Assembly (NCBI GenBank): GCA_977006965.1
Contig: OZ345371.1
Span: 1,612,001-1,676,000 of the forward strand
DNA length: 64,000 nt
Source: Phymatolithon calcareum
Taxonomy: Eukaryota; Rhodophyta; Florideophyceae; Hapalidiales
Direction of reading: 5' to 3'
The position numbers were made by a program, and so were the translations under genes. Shown here in pieces: positions 42,164 through 50,798 of this stretch (its first letter is position 1; the number at the start of each line of letters is the position of its first letter). The notes under the pieces are model-generated. The model saw nothing but the letters and a program-made list of their open reading frames with translations, was not told the DNA's origin and did not search any database.

Positions 42164-42171
42164 TATATAAG
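42164..42171 (+). promoter_or_regulatory. TATA box upstream of H7
   Basis: TATATAAG in TAGTATATAAGCGG, about 120 bases before the H7 coding similarity. Confidence 0.55.
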
Positions 42172-42284
42172 CGGACACTAGGTCCGGCCGAGTAGAAAAA
42201 GTTAAGAAAGCAATAAAGGAGAAACTACCAAACAGTTTCTCAACAAGAATCCTTACTCAGCCGAGTGAGGGCAACGTTCAGCAG

Positions 42285-43145
42285 TTGGCGACAAGTTACT
42301 GTTCTAAGTTTCTGATTTTTACCAACAATTACGACTTCATTCTTCTTGGAATAGAGCTGAAGGAGCGCGATTGCGGGGATACGCTTTTCAAACAAGGAAC
42401 AGCTGTTCTGTTTGTGGAACCAAAGGAAGAAATAGACATTCCTGATCTAATCAAAATGATTCTTGGTGCTAAATACATGGTCATTTACAAACCCTATGCA
42501 TCTGAGCACTGCGTTTACACAAAAGGACTTCTTTCGGCCGATTCTGAAGAGCCCTGGGGAATCGGCAAGCCTGGCACTCACCCTGTCGAAGCTGGGCTTC
42601 CAAATGAGTATCCTGTCAAAAATTCAGGGACTCATAGTGGATCGAAATGTTTACCGGCTGACGCGATGGTGACCACTGAGGACGGTTTTAGCAAGCGCAT
42701 GGACTCCATTCGTCTCGGCGATCGAGTTCTCGTCGCACCTGGGGTGTTCTCAGATGTGTTCATGTTCACGCATAAGTACTTCGATACCGCTAGCAAGTTT
42801 ATTGAGATTACAACGGCCACTGGATCCGCGCTTTATCTCACTAGTGGTCATTACATTCATGCCAATAGCCGTCTTGTTGTCGCAAGCGATCTGAGAATGG
42901 GTGACATTGTGGACCTCGTTAGTGGGGAATCTTCCAATATTGTCACGCTTCGCAGCGTGGTGAAAAAGGGACTCTACAGCCCACAGACGGTTCAGGGTGA
43001 CATTGCTGTGAATGGAATTGTTGCGTCGACCTACACCAATGCCGTACATCCACGTGCGGCACATTCGCTTCTTGCTCCTCTCCGCGCTCTCTTCCGATCT
43101 GCTGTTTCTTTCCAATCACGTTCTGTGGAGAAGTATGCTGTGTAG
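42285..43145 (+). CDS. Partial four-cysteine/Hint protein H7, N terminus missing
   Basis: The frame is open from about 42285 but has no ATG there; family similarity starts at LLGIELKERDCG, the second half of the N-domain. Signal peptide and first two cysteines are absent. The third and fourth cysteines, the GAKYMVIYKP block, a short linker and a full Hint domain remain. With residue 1 at base 42285 the Hint Cys is C122: CLPADAMV (Leu instead of Phe), LGDRVLVAPG, FMFTHKY, LTSGHYIHA (TSGH) and GLYSPQTVQGDIAVNGI (Ser for Asn). The 5' part has been replaced by unrelated DNA with a strong-looking promoter. The first in-frame ATG is inside the domain near 42455, so it is either dead or uses an unseen upstream exon. 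Confidence 0.7.
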   Translation: MATSYCSKFLIFTNNYDFILLGIELKERDCGDTLFKQGTAVLFVEPKEEIDIPDLIKMILGAKYMVIYKPYASEHCVYTKGLLSADSEEPWGIGKPGTHPVEAGLPNEYPVKNSGTHSGSKCLPADAMVTTEDGFSKRMDSIRLGDRVLVAPGVFSDVFMFTHKYFDTASKFIEITTATGSALYLTSGHYIHANSRLVVASDLRMGDIVDLVSGESSNIVTLRSVVKKGLYSPQTVQGDIAVNGIVASTYTNAVHPRAAHSLLAPLRALFRSAVSFQSRSVEKYAV

Positions 43146-43152
43146 TGCAGGT

Positions 43153-43947
43153 CAGGCTTGGAACCAATTTAATTGCTGGAATTGCTAGAGGAAAGAGCAA
43201 TCTTGCAATTCAACTGTTCGTCGCTTCTTCTTTTCATTTTAAACTGCAATTGGCAATCCCTACTCCAATCGATACTGCAATTCCTACCCTTTACTGCAAT
43301 TCTTTTACCAATTAGCGAAGCCTAACTCTTCTTCGTTTCCGTTCACCAGGCACGACTTGAGATGGTTGTAGGGGTTTGTGTAGCCCTTGTTGTGCTCAAA
43401 AACGAACTCCGGTTTTGACTGGGAGGTGCACGTCTCTCCACCCGGGCACTGAAACACTTGAAAAGTCACATTTGTTCGAACACCGGATCCTCGACGAATA
43501 TTGACATCGCGAAGTTCTTCGCGGAGCTTCTTCATGAGAAGTAGGACCACCTCTTTCTTCGACGGTTTGCGTGATGGAGGCGACATGGTGAGTTTGGCTT
43601 TGGCGATATTAACTTAGCAGTCTCTTTGGGTTTTATAGGAGTACCATCGTTCTTCTATGCAGCAGCCACGTTTATCTGATGCAATGTGCTAACATAGACG
43701 TATGTTGAAAGTACAAAAGGGTACGTATTCAAATGCATCGAATGCGTAAGAAAACGTAGCTTTTTTCTGATTCAGCATATAAATAGAGAAAAACGTAGCG
43801 CAATACGCATTGCAATTGAATCTTCCTGAGAAATAGACATTGCAATTAGATGCTCATCGTACCTCGCAAATTTCAATCACGAGTCTATTGTACAATTAAC
43901 TCGAATTGCAATTAATTGGAATTGCAATCAAATTGGTTCCAAGCCCG
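43153..43947 (-). mobile_element. Small hAT-like element 1 (795 bp)
   Basis: An 8-base target duplication GTGCAGGT (43145-43152 and 43948-43955) and inverted ends CAGGCTTGGAACCAATTT / AAATTGGTTCCAAGCCCG (one mismatch) are the hAT signature. Many GCAATT/AATTGC words near both ends resemble transposase-binding sites. It landed exactly at the stop codon of H7. Far too short for a full transposase. Confidence 0.85.
43305..43586 (-). CDS. BED-like zinc-finger fragment in hAT-like element 1
   Basis: 93 residues: MSPPSRKPSKKEVVLLLMKK then CPGGETC, with YTNPYNHLKSC later, a C-x5-C ... H-x4-C arrangement like the DNA-binding N terminus of hAT transposases. The catalytic part is absent. TATAAAA on this strand at 43631-43637 lies about 45 bases before the ATG, so a truncated DNA-binding protein could be expressed and may act as a repressor (speculative). 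Confidence 0.6.
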   Translation of the reverse strand: MSPPSRKPSKKEVVLLLMKKLREELRDVNIRRGSGVRTNVTFQVFQCPGGETCTSQSKPEFVFEHNKGYTNPYNHLKSCLVNGNEEELGFANW

Positions 43948-43955
43948 GTGCAGGT

Positions 43956-44488
43956 GTGTTCATAAAAGCATTGCAACTTGTTGCAATTTGCCAGAAAGGT
44001 TTTTCATTCTTGCCGGGAATGGGCAAAACGTCACTGAACTGACAGGAGTTCCCGGCTCATCTCAAATCGGCACGAAGGCGGAAAGGTGAATTATCGATTT
44101 GTTTCAGAAAAGTATCGAGGAAAGATATCCAGAAAAGGCCCACCTACAGTAGCTGGAAGACACGACGTCAGTAATTTTCGAAGGTCTTCCCACATACCCT
44201 TCTCACGTGTTCTCCGTTGGTGGCCATCTGGCGCCACACTGTAACAACTTCGAGAAAAGACAAGTGAAAATGTCCCCATCAAAGTCTCACAACGAACGCT
44301 TTTTCACTGTAAATGGCCCGGCGCCCATTTCAGTGATGAAGATTATAGTCGGACCTGCTTCGTTCATTTCGACACCTCTCGAGGAAAAGCTCTGGGCAAT
44401 GCAAGAAACATTCTGGGACTGCACAAGTCTCGAAATTCGGAGTCTACGAAAAAGCAAGCCCTACTTGTGAGTTAATTCAAGAAGCGAG
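43956..44488. other. Region upstream of H8, nothing recognised
   Basis: The short forward frame 44207-44470 has no support. The H8 promoter must lie here. Confidence 0.4.
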
Positions 44489-45661
44489 ATGCTTTCTCGC
44501 ACAGTTACCATCAGTTTGCTCTTCCTATGGGCAGTATCTCTCTCATCTGCCGCAGCGGCCGAGAACAGCAAACGGCAATTCTCTGGACGTGACCTGGTCG
44601 GGGAATTTGACCTATCCCTTAAGCACGAGTCATGCCCTCAGACGATAATACATGCCAGCTACACCGTTCTGAACACTAGCTCGACGCAAGATGGTACCAA
44701 TGCCGGAGTCCATATCATTGCCAAAGAGGCATTCTCCATCCCACATTCGCAGATCTCGCAAGACGGAGTAACGTGTACGGACGGTGGTTCGCTGCAGGTT
44801 CTGGACTGGACGATAAACAACCCATTCACGATACGACAATCCGCGGATCAGGGCTTTCAATCTTTCAACCTGCTGTCGATCTTGGGGTCGCTCGTGTCGC
44901 AAAACGCTACCTTTTTGTACGGGGTCGAGCAGACAGCGCGCGAATGTGGCGAAAGTCGTATGGAGTCCGGATCCGCGTTTATTTTTGTCGACGATGAAGA
45001 AGATGTAACCATCAGTGGCGTTAATCTTGAACCGGGATACAAAGATATGATCGCATATACGCCGACATCATCTGAGCCGTGTGTGTACTCTGCGAGGCAC
45101 CCTGTGCTTGCCTCCAATTTGACGTCTTGCTTTCCGGGCGATGCGACTGTGAACCTCGCGGATGGAAGCATTCGGCGTATGGACGAGGTGGCAGTCGGTG
45201 ACAGGGTCCAGGTTTCCTCCGGCGTGTTCTCAGAAGTATTTATGTTCACACATCGCGACAATTCATCGGTTGCTCAATTCGTGGAAATTAATACAGCGGA
45301 GGGAAATAAGCTGCAAGTCACGCCTGGGCATTTTATCTATGTCAATGGTGAGCTTGCTTCGGCTGACACTGTGCGAGTTGCGGACGTTGTCGAACTAGGA
45401 AGCGGGAAGTCTGATGTTGTCATTTCCGTGCGAGCGGTATCTCATAGAGGGATTTTTAACCCGCAGACAGTTCATGGTGACCTCGTGGTCAATGGCATCA
45501 GGTGCTCGACGTATACAAGTGCTGTGGAACCAGTTACAGCGCATTCTCTTCTTGCTCCGCTTCGAGCATTGTTCAGAGCTGTCGGCAAATATACCAATAT
45601 TCTGAATCTGATCTCGAATGTAGTTATGAGTGTAGTTCCTAACCATGAAGCGGTGCTTTAA
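44489..45661 (+). CDS. Secreted four-cysteine/Hint protein H8 (no linker)
   Basis: 390 residues with signal peptide MLSRTVTISLLFLWAVSLSS. The N-domain has SCPQTIIH, VTCTDG, RECGES and EPCVY cysteines plus an insert of about 20 residues after the first. Unlike H2, H4 and H5 it has almost no linker: the N-domain runs to about 204 and Hint begins at C214 (SCFPGDATV). The Hint has VGDRVQVSSG, FMFTHRD, VTPGHFIYV and GIFNPQTVHGDLVVNGI. It is the parent type of the broken copies at 59945-60995 and 63120-64000. A LINE sits three bases past its stop. Confidence 0.9.
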   Translation: MLSRTVTISLLFLWAVSLSSAAAAENSKRQFSGRDLVGEFDLSLKHESCPQTIIHASYTVLNTSSTQDGTNAGVHIIAKEAFSIPHSQISQDGVTCTDGGSLQVLDWTINNPFTIRQSADQGFQSFNLLSILGSLVSQNATFLYGVEQTARECGESRMESGSAFIFVDDEEDVTISGVNLEPGYKDMIAYTPTSSEPCVYSARHPVLASNLTSCFPGDATVNLADGSIRRMDEVAVGDRVQVSSGVFSEVFMFTHRDNSSVAQFVEINTAEGNKLQVTPGHFIYVNGELASADTVRVADVVELGSGKSDVVISVRAVSHRGIFNPQTVHGDLVVNGIRCSTYTSAVEPVTAHSLLAPLRALFRAVGKYTNILNLISNVVMSVVPNHEAVL

Positions 45662-45674
45662 GATCTATTAGTGG

Positions 45675-45824
45675 ATTTTTTATTACAATTTTTTTAAAGC
45701 CCCACAGTCATACGAATATACGGGCAAGGCTTCCTCAGGTGTTACCCTCACTAGGGTGGCTCTACTCTAATGTCTGGTATTCTATCTGAGCCCCTATCAT
45801 TTACTCGACTGTATTTGATAGTTC
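45675..45824 (-). mobile_element. 5'-truncated LINE, family F1, behind H8
   Basis: Flanked by TCTATTAGTGG (45664-45674 and 45825-45835). Reads leftward, ending GTGGGGCTTTAAAAAAATTG. It lies directly in the H8 3' untranslated region. 45836-46169 beyond it holds nothing recognised. Confidence 0.78.
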
Positions 45825-46354
45825 TCTATTAGTGGTTGTTCCTTCGGTCTATTGAGATGAACCCCAGGGGGTCGGGAAAGATCGATTGCAAAACGATAAA
45901 ATGAGGGATCAAAAATTTACCAAATAATATCATTTAAAGACTATAGGGATTCTGGCAGTGGAACAGGAAAGTTCCATTGTCAGACAATACACGCTGCAGA
46001 AGGTCTAAGTACCGATTAATCGATGCCTGAAAACATTGAGACTTTACAAAACTTTCAGAAGCCATAACTCCACATTGTTCACGCGATACATATCCGGGCC
46101 GATGAGATCAACGTAGGACGACGGCCCGACCGGGGTGGCGGAGCTCTTGTATCACAGACTGGTGGGGGTCAGGGGTTGCGCCAATTCCATTGCTATCAAT
46201 TTAATTGCAATTTTTCCCAATTCCACCCAAATTGGTTCTTCGAACTGAATTGCAATTCGAATTGGTCGCACCTAATACTGAGGATCGAAGTAGATGAACA
46301 TTGGACCAGGGGAATGTTATGGGGGGGGGGGGGGGGGTAAACCAGAATGTTGAG

Positions 46355-46521
46355 GGAATCAACGTACTCACCTCACGTTCAGTACGTGGTCTTTGTTCTA
46401 ATAATACCCAGAGTACGTAGATGAAAATTAGACACGGCACATTAATCGGATGCAAGAATCAACGTACTTACCTTATGTCCAGTACGTGGTCTTTGTTCTA
46501 GTAATACCCAGAGTACGTTCT
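46355..46521 (+). repeat. Tandem duplication of about 103 bp after a 17-G run
   Basis: AATCAACGTACT...AGTACGTGGTCTTTG occurs at 46355 and again at 46458. A run of 17 G at 46321-46337 precedes it. Confidence 0.75.
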
Positions 46522-46886
46522 GTATGCCATCAAAACATCTATGAAACTTGGGCCATGGCTACTTCTTGCTATGTTAAATAAAGACGAGATTGAGCCGTTG
46601 GACTCCAAACGGTTTCAACAATGGGCCTATTCATTGCTATCATCTACTTAGCTGTATCGATCAATTTACCAGCCAGATACAGAACAACGGCTTGAATGTC
46701 TTTAGCTACGATTAGAGTCCAGCAGTCACGATGGTTCAATCTCAAGTATAAAAGGGATAGCATTAGATCTCTTGATTTGAAACCTATCAGCCTTCTCCGA
46801 AATTCTAACGCATTCCCCTTCACAGTCGAGTCCAACCCATCTACCAGACCTCGTTCAACGTTCCAGCACATTCCGCTCTACTAGCG

Positions 46887-47340
46887 ATGACACTACCTTC
46901 ACCGACACCAAAGCCGAAACAAGTTGTGCAGCTGCTTATGAAGCTCATTTGAGAACAAACCCGTGATATACACTCGCGTCAAGTAGGCCCAACTCGACGG
47001 AATGTGCCATTTTGCGTCTATCTCTGCTCAAAGGGTTCAGTGTACCGGAGAAAGTGAGATTTTCTTCGAAAAGGGTACTGGGTTCTCCAACCGGTACAAT
47101 CATCTCAAGCATTGCATTGGAGGTGGAAGCGAAGAACATTTGCTAGAGATATACCGAGCCGTTCTTGCCGAGAAGTTGAGATCCGGGTCGTCGTTAACAG
47201 TTCAATCGTCAATGGTGATGAAGCTCACGGAACGTGAAAAGGCGATTAACAGCTATCTTAGTATTGATGTCTATATTGTAGGAAGCCTTCCAATTGCAAT
47301 GCGAATTGCTGCAAACAAAACTGAGCAATTAAATTGCTAA
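46887..47340 (+). pseudogene. BED-like zinc-finger remnant in hAT-like element 2
   Basis: Starts MTLPSPTPKPKQVVQLLMKL, parallel to the protein in element 1, then a TGA and a frame change. It resumes as IFFEKGTGFSNRYNHLKHC and continues to 47340. The same domain as at 43305, broken. Confidence 0.6.
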
Positions 47341-47389
47341 ATTTCACCGGGGACTGCAATCTCAAACAATGGAATTGGCGCAACACCTG

Positions 47390-47556
47390 CCAGAGGTGGG
47401 TTTTTGTAGTCCGCTGAATCGTGTTACACCGACAAGAAAAGAAACTCTTCCATAGACAGAATCCAGCCAAAAGCTCTTGGCGCTAGGAACGTTGCCCCAA
47501 GCGTCAGCAGATGCGTTGGTAACTTTTAAATAAAAATCTACCTTTCTTCTTCTTCA
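47390..47556 (+). mobile_element. LINE tail, family F5
   Basis: GTGGGTTTTTGTAGTCC through AAATAAAAATCTACC with TTCTTCTTC end, as at 10818 and 27056. Confidence 0.6.
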
Positions 47557-47645
47557 TAACAGATGAGTAGTAGTTTTGGCAAAGGGTGCCGATTTAGCGA
47601 AATTTCCCCACTTTTTCATTCCATGTGGGGAATTTCCCCAATTGC

Positions 47646-47700
47646 AATTGGATTTCATTTTTTAGAAATCCATGGATTTCTAAAAAAATGAAATCCAATT
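47646..47700. repeat. Near-perfect 55-base palindrome
   Basis: AATTGGATTTCATTTTTTAG on the left is mirrored by CTAAAAAAATGAAATCCAAT on the right around CCATGG. Arms are 27 and 28 bases with one extra A. It could form a cruciform or RNA hairpin. Confidence 0.75.
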
Positions 47701-47787
47701 TGTCCTTACGGCAATTCCCAGAAAAGGCAGGAAGCGGAATATATGCGTAAGTATTACACTTTAAACATTGCAAACAAACGAGTACAT

Positions 47788-48670
47788 CAAAGCATTGGAA
47801 AAAATAATTGCTATTGTAATTATTTAAATTATTGTTCCAATAATTTATTCCTGAGTCGCGCATATTTATTGTATTTATTGAGATCTTCGTGGTTACGACA
47901 ATTATTTTATTTATTTGAAAGCATTATTTACTCGAGAACGCTTGACTAAGTCTACGTTTCTGGGGGAGAATGACAGCATTTTGGCCCGACGATTATATTG
48001 TTTATTTGGGCCCGATGGTATTCTTGAACAGTAAAGTGACATGTTTGTCATCGATAGCACATGACGTGTCGGCTGCGGACTCCTCATTTAGGATTATGAA
48101 AACCATGGCAATCAACACAGTACAACGGGAACTGCGTACCAGGCGAGCACCGTTTGGTAGCACCCAAGATGCCGCGAGTTTTCGGTAAGCATGTTCGCGA
48201 TGAGTTTTTCACACAGTCGGATCCCAACTCCGCTGTGTGGACTTGAAAATGTGGAACGCGACGGAAAGATTCTGGACGGGCTACACCAATTTTGTGAGTC
48301 ACGTTCAATCCGAGCATCCAAGCGACTTAAACGTTTTATGCGCTGAGAAAGAGTCGAGCATAAATACCTTTCGAGTTTCGAAACCTATCTCTCTGTTTTA
48401 TCCTCGCAAAACGTTGCATGCCCACGGCTGGCTAGAGTTTATCGTCAAAGGCCTGCTGCCGTTTACTGTCGCCGAGAAACCTATTTAGACGTCAATGCTA
48501 TCGTGACAGAAAGCAGCTAGATGGATCCAATAATTGGGAATAACCAGTTATTTATTCCTCACTGAACTTAAATACAATAATTTATTCCTTCTGCGCTCAA
48601 CAGTCTTGATATTTATTCTCGACACTGCGCGAGAAAAGAATAAAAATAAATAAATAATTCCAATGCTCTG
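47788..48670 (+). mobile_element. hAT-like element 3 (883 bp)
   Basis: A perfect 8-base target duplication GAGTACAT (47780-47787 and 48671-48678) with inverted ends CAAAGCATTGGAA / TTCCAATGCTCTG. Inserted into an F1 LINE whose sequence continues at 48679. Carries a transposase remnant. Confidence 0.83.
48169..48488 (+). pseudogene. BED finger and transposase fragment in hAT-like element 3
   Basis: MPRVFGKHVRDEFFTQSDPN leads to W-T-stop-K-C-G, where a TGA stands at the first expected zinc-ligand cysteine. A frame change follows, then GYTNFVSHVQSEHP (the His half of the BED finger) and HAHGWLEFIVKGLLPF, which resembles the block after the finger in hAT transposases. Stop at 48488. Confidence 0.6.
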
Positions 48671-48678
48671 GAGTACAT

Positions 48679-48957
48679 GATAAGGGCTCAGTTAGAATAC
48701 CAGACATAAGAGTAGAGCCGCCCTAGTGAGGGGATATGTGTTGATTTATTTTTAAAAGCTCCCAAGGCCTCTCTTCAAGAGTAACAGGGCCGCTTTTGCA
48801 CGATTTTCTAAGCTAACGTAGTGTGACTATTCAGTATATCCTTGATTCGTATTTCTCTCCCAACAAGTGCTCTAGTGAGTAGTGAGGGTAGCACCTGAGG
48901 AAGCCTTGTCCGTATATTCGTATGACTGTGGGGCTTTAAAAAAACTAAATAAATAAA
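48679..48957 (+). mobile_element. LINE, family F1, split by an F2 insertion
   Basis: GATAAGGGCTCAG through GGGGCTTTAAAAAAACTAAAT, homologous to 45675-45824. Its 5' part is displaced left of hAT element 3, and an F2 copy sits inside. Confidence 0.7.
48733..48879 (-). mobile_element. 5'-truncated LINE, family F2, nested in F1
   Basis: Target duplication TAGTGAGGG (48724-48732 and 48880-48888). Encodes only the last 23 or so residues of the F2 ORF (LTRALVGREIRIKDILNSHT to the stop). Confidence 0.8.
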
Positions 48958-49349
48958 AAACGTTAAGCATTGCGATAGTTCGATCGTTCATAATGATAGA
49001 ACCATACAATAAAATGGTTCCCTCGGGAAATCAGTCTGGTATGTACACTGCGCGCAATAACAAATAATGCTACAGTGCTACTCGGTGAAGCAAACTGAGC
49101 ACCCCGTCCTGATAAATTCAAAATCCTGGCACTGTGCGCTCACAATCTGCAGAGACGCCAGTGAGCAAATTCCGAGCCAAGCGGCGAGCTATGCGAGAAA
49201 ATAGACACAACAAATAAGATTTGTATGAATCAAGATATTTCTGTAGCACTCTTTCACGCATTGGTTTCCCATTTAACCGGAAGCGCTTCGGATTGCCGCA
49301 ACCTGAGTTCGGTAAAAAACAGCCCTCCCACCATCTCTACCTTATCAAT

Positions 49350-50384
49350 ATGTCTCGTGTTCTCTTCAACGAAACGCTTCCGCTCGTCGTGCTCGAGCCG
49401 CATATTAAGCGCAGAACCGTCGTGATCGCCTCAACGCCACCAACTCCGGTGATGGCGATGCTCACGCAAGTTGCGGGCGACAACTTGATTTTAACTCTCT
49501 TCATGTTGTCCACCAAGCTGCTGGTCCAGCACACGATAACCTCCGAGTCATTTTCGAATGTGCGCCTGGCGCTACAAGCCGACTTTTCCACGTTTCCTCG
49601 AGTGATGTCCGTCTTGCTGTCCCGCGCAGTGGACAACCCCGCATTCAAGGCAGTACTCTCCCGCTCCGCTTTGCCGCAGCGTGGCCATATTTTCGAAATC
49701 AGTCAAGCCACCAGAGATGGGATGATCGTTCGCATTCAGCTCAAGCTGACCAATGCAGTGCCGGACGCTGTACTCGAGACGTTCGCCGCTCGCGCCCTTG
49801 ATGCTGAGTTGGCGACTGCTGCCAGATCGTCCGCGGGTCTCGCGAATGAGGATGCCGCGTTACGACGCGAGGTGGCAGCCATAAGGCGCGAACGTTTCGT
49901 GACATGTTTGCATACGGCGAATTCAACCATCTCACCAATGCCCGCGGAAGACGGAGACAGCTCCCGAAACGAGGAGCACATGAGCGGAACAAGGGCATCG
50001 GAAGGACCATATTCGAAACGCCTCAGTATTCCCGACTTGCAGCTCACATCCGGCGGACGGAAGCCCGCACAAGACGAGTTTGCGAAACCAAGTATCGAGG
50101 TGGAAAGCTCCTGCATTTCTCCTGTCAAAGGAAATCGAATTAGAACCGAGAACACGGGAAAAATTGCTCATGGACACAACTTCGAGAAAACGATGGAAGC
50201 AGGGATAGTAGATGTGATCAACCTCGTCAGTGACGACGAAGACGGGGTGCAGTCTGCAAATGGCGCACGCCGGAGAACGGTTTCCCAAGCTCTACCGGTG
50301 AAGCGCAGGCGATTCTCAGTTAGCCCCCATTCATGGAAGAGATCAGCCCGTATGAGCTTAGGACCAAGACGCCCGAGACAATGA
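49350..50384 (+). CDS. SAS-6-like head-domain protein with SUMO-interaction-type tail
   Basis: The ATG at 49350 gives 344 residues; the frame is open further upstream but without support. Residues 1-30 (MSRVLFNETLPLVVLE then RRTVVI), 70-92 (NVRLALQADFSTFPRVMSVL) and 113-150 (HIFEISQ, RIQLKLTNAVPD, FAARALD) line up in order with the conserved blocks of the SAS-6 N-terminal head (XRCC4/SAS-6 fold), including the DFxxFP piece. SAS-6 builds the centriole cartwheel through this head and a long coiled coil. Here the coil is only about 145-183. The rest is disordered, with an acidic-flanked VINLV (289-293) SUMO-interaction motif and a basic PVKRRRF signal. No centriole role can be assumed; other members of the fold act in DNA end joining. 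Comparison is from memory. Confidence 0.6.
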   Translation: MSRVLFNETLPLVVLEPHIKRRTVVIASTPPTPVMAMLTQVAGDNLILTLFMLSTKLLVQHTITSESFSNVRLALQADFSTFPRVMSVLLSRAVDNPAFKAVLSRSALPQRGHIFEISQATRDGMIVRIQLKLTNAVPDAVLETFAARALDAELATAARSSAGLANEDAALRREVAAIRRERFVTCLHTANSTISPMPAEDGDSSRNEEHMSGTRASEGPYSKRLSIPDLQLTSGGRKPAQDEFAKPSIEVESSCISPVKGNRIRTENTGKIAHGHNFEKTMEAGIVDVINLVSDDEDGVQSANGARRRTVSQALPVKRRRFSVSPHSWKRSARMSLGPRRPRQ

Positions 50385-50475
50385 GGCTTCGGCAACTAGT
50401 TCTGAATACAAGCGAGTACATTCTAGGGGCTCCGACGGAAGACCAAAGATATGAAAACACCTACCCTATTGTACG

Positions 50476-50535
50476 TAACGCATGAGGAAGCCTTACCCGT
50501 GTGTTTCTAAGACTGCGGGGCTTTCAAAATAAACA
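50476..50535 (+). mobile_element. LINE tail fragment, family F1
   Basis: GAGGAAGCCTTACCC ... GCGGGGCTTTCAAAATAAAC, as in the other F1 copies. Confidence 0.5.
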
Positions 50536-50754
50536 TATCAAAAAATTTGGTTTCTGCAAGCTTGCGATGCATTTGCTGGAGACTGAGGTTTCTTCGGCGT
50601 CTAGCATGATATAGAGTTCCTGGTCTGCTGCGCTCGTTGGCGATTGTGTGCGCTGGTGAGACTGTTGCGCTGCTTTCGACTCCGCCCCGCGTAGCTATTC
50701 GTCCGCAACCGCTGCCGGTCATGCGCGCCCGTTAATATGGCGCACAGGCTTTCG

Positions 50755-50798
50755 GTATGAGGGCTTTCAAATAAACAACTAAACAGTTGCAAAAAAAA
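50755..50798 (+). mobile_element. LINE tail fragment, family F4
   Basis: GAGGGCTTTCAAATAAACAA, then CAGTTGC and a run of A, matching the extreme 3' end of 26145-26272. Confidence 0.55.

Larger units (their letters stand above)
46170..47389 (+). mobile_element. hAT-like element 2 (about 1.2 kb)
   Basis: Ends CAGGGGTTGCGCCAATTCCA and, at the right, the reverse complement starting CAGGTGTTGCGCCAATTCCA (one mismatch). Subterminal AATTGC words recur as in element 1. No clean 8-base target duplication (GTGGGGGT against CCAGAGGT), so it is old or rearranged. Contains a TATA box TATAAAAG at 46747. Confidence 0.65.
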
